From: Kibdelosporangium sp. MJ126-NF4
GTDB taxonomy: Bacteria > Actinomycetota > Actinomycetes > Mycobacteriales > Pseudonocardiaceae
DNA: 64,000 nt
NCBI RefSeq assembly: GCF_000826545.1
Contig: NZ_CDME01000008.1
Location: 62,001-126,000 of the forward strand
Reading direction: 5' to 3'
The notes under the pieces are model-generated. The model had not been told where the DNA came from, did not search any database, and was given only the letters and a program-made list of their open reading frames with translations. Made by a program: the position numbers and the translations under genes. Below are positions 63,129 to 64,000 of the stretch, one piece after another (position 1 is the stretch's first letter; every line of letters starts with the position of its first letter).

Positions 63129-63159
63129 GGGCTTTCCGTGGCGGAGCAACGGAAAGCCC
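63129..63159 (+). terminator. Hairpin after the YcaQ-like gene
   Basis: GGGCTTTCCGT (63129-63139) and its exact complement (63149-63159), 9-nt loop, 6 nt after the stop; flanking GAGAGG/CTCTCC extends the stem imperfectly. Intrinsic-terminator-like. Confidence 0.75.
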
Positions 63160-63180
63160 TCTCCCCCTCGTGCTGACGCG

Positions 63181-63262
63181 CAACCAAGGTGGCCTTTGGT
63201 GCGCTGGCTGCAACCAAGGTGGCCTTTGGTGCATTGGCTGCAACCAAGGTGGCCTTTGGTGC
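63181..63262 (+). repeat. 30-bp direct tandem repeat, 2.7 units (repeat family 2)
   Basis: Units at 63181-63210, 63211-63240 and 63241-63262 begin CAACCAAGGTGGCCTTTGGT and differ only in GCG/GCA and CTGG/TTGG. The 22-23-nt core is one arm of the hairpin at 7736-7788 with a single change (T to G). It lies between convergent YcaQ-like and DUF4097 genes. Each unit also holds a small dyad CCAA(A)GG...CCTTTGG. Confidence 0.88.
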
Positions 63263-63288
63263 ATTCCGCGCGACACCCGGTTACAGCA

Positions 63289-64000
63289 TCAGCCGTCGAA
63301 AGCAGCGCTCACCACGGCGGAACCGGAACGAGTCCGGCCACGAACCCGAAGCGCCACATCCCCGTCGGAAGGCGGGGAATCCCGCAGCGAAAGCTCACTG
63401 CGAGCCTGACCGCTGTCGGAAACCAGATCCACCTCGGCCCGAGTCCCCTGCCGAACACCCACCCGAATCTCCCCAGACCCGGTTTTCAGCTCGATCTTCC
63501 CGGTGGCGGCATCGGCAACAGTCAGATCCCCGGTCCCGGTGCGAGCGGTGACATCAGTGGCCACAGCCCCGAGCCACACATCCCCGGACCCGGTGATCAA
63601 CGCAGCGGAAGTCCCGCCGACAGAAGAAACCTCCACATCCCCACTCCCGGTCCGGGCCTGCAACCCGCCCAGCATCGGCCCCAACCGAACCGCGCCCGTA
63701 CCGGTGACGACAGTGGCGGCGCCATCCGCGCGGTCCACCTTCACCTCACCGGACCCGGTCCGAACCGACAACCGCCCGGCGGCACCGGTAACCAGCACAT
63801 CACCGGAACCACTGCGCACATCCACGTTCGAACCAGAAGGCGCGCGAACGGTGACCCCCAATGGCACGTTGCGCATCCAGTCCGGTGTGCGCACCACAAC
63901 CCGGCTGTCACTCTGCTCGATGCGTGTCTGGTCGATCGCGCTCTCACCAGAAGTGCCAGACGAGAACAGGTTCATCAACTGCGCCAGACCCTCGGCCCAC
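63289..64000 (-). CDS. DUF4097-family beta-strand-repeat protein (5' end outside window)
   Basis: Open from the right window edge (WAEGLAQ precede the first Met) to a stop at 63289, so the N-terminus is missing. About 230 residues of short repeats around GSGDV/GTGDL (VDVRSGSGDVLVTGAAGRLSVRTGSGEVKVDRADGA, LQARTGSGDVEVSSVGG, LITGSGDVWLGAV, VTARTGTGDLTVADAATGKIELKTGSGEIRVGVRQGT), the right-handed beta-solenoid pattern of DUF4097, often encoded with anti-sigma or PspC-like envelope genes. Role unknown. Codon use near the end shifts to A-ending codons. Confidence 0.85.
   Translation of the reverse strand, partial: WAEGLAQLMNLFSSGTSGESAIDQTRIEQSDSRVVVRTPDWMRNVPLGVTVRAPSGSNVDVRSGSGDVLVTGAAGRLSVRTGSGEVKVDRADGAATVVTGTGAVRLGPMLGGLQARTGSGDVEVSSVGGTSAALITGSGDVWLGAVATDVTARTGTGDLTVADAATGKIELKTGSGEIRVGVRQGTRAEVDLVSDSGQARSELSLRDSPPSDGDVALRVRGRTRSGSAVVSAAFDG

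Overview
The window is high-GC actinobacterial chromosome. The core order rimP-nusA-ylxR-infB-(DUF503)-rbfA ... nrnA-dinF ... truB-ribF ... rpsO-pnp-M16 peptidase-dapB, the many GTG/TTG starts and GTGA/ATGA overlaps, the DUF5753 and DUF4439 families and the Pro/Gln/Gly-rich IF2 point to a filamentous actinomycete, most likely of the Pseudonocardiales (Amycolatopsis/Kibdelosporangium/Lentzea type). This placement is inference from gene content; no rRNA is present.

Layout. 1-7.7 kb: small exported/ferritin-like genes, then the translation operon rimP to rbfA. 7.7-16.8 kb: insertions into that core locus (TRM11-like methyltransferase, ABC exporter with a SoxR-like operator, a 1.3-kb repeat-dense gene-free stretch, SNF2 helicase divergent from an ArsR-SRPBCC regulator, a Tat esterase). 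16.8-21 kb: nrnA, CGNR regulator, dinF-type MATE, MFS. 21-25.2 kb: a DUF5753 regulator divergent from a 1079-residue NACHT NTPase, placed between dinF and truB. 25.2-28.8 kb: truB, ribF, HTH gene, 2'-5' RNA ligase-like, DUF4383. 28.9-34.3 kb: a tight minus-strand run histidine kinase - response regulator - TspO-like (frameshifted) - ArsR - SRPBCC - SDR. 34.6-39.9 kb: rpsO, pnp, M16 peptidase, dapB, a small TPR-like membrane protein. 39.9-47.9 kb: an accessory island in which an XRE regulator / 104-residue protein / small XRE module occurs twice, with a 97%-identical copy of the 3' end of the TPR-like gene between the copies, ending in a rifamycin phosphotransferase (rph) preceded by a rifamycin-associated-element-like inverted repeat. 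47.9-64 kb: acyltransferase, lipoprotein, a simple-sugar ABC importer, a Cys-rich/Tat/MauE trio, a split DUF1996 protein, EamA exporter divergent from a MocR regulator, GNAT, YcaQ-like glycosylase and a DUF4097 protein cut by the right edge.

The most unusual material is not protein coding. Between 10,928 and 12,258 lie two inverted copies of a ~132-bp fold-back element whose inner 22-bp helix differs from perfect pairing only by G.U wobbles on one strand, a 17-bp tandem repeat between them, a 42-bp tandem repeat and (TTC)8. Two dispersed palindrome families also occur: one of ~48 bp at three sites (28.85, 56.65 and 61.83 kb), and one seen as a perfect 24-bp-stem hairpin after rbfA and as three direct tandem copies of its arm at 63.18 kb. 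Candidate undescribed protein systems are the duplicated XRE/104-aa/XRE module and the NACHT protein with its DUF5753 neighbour.
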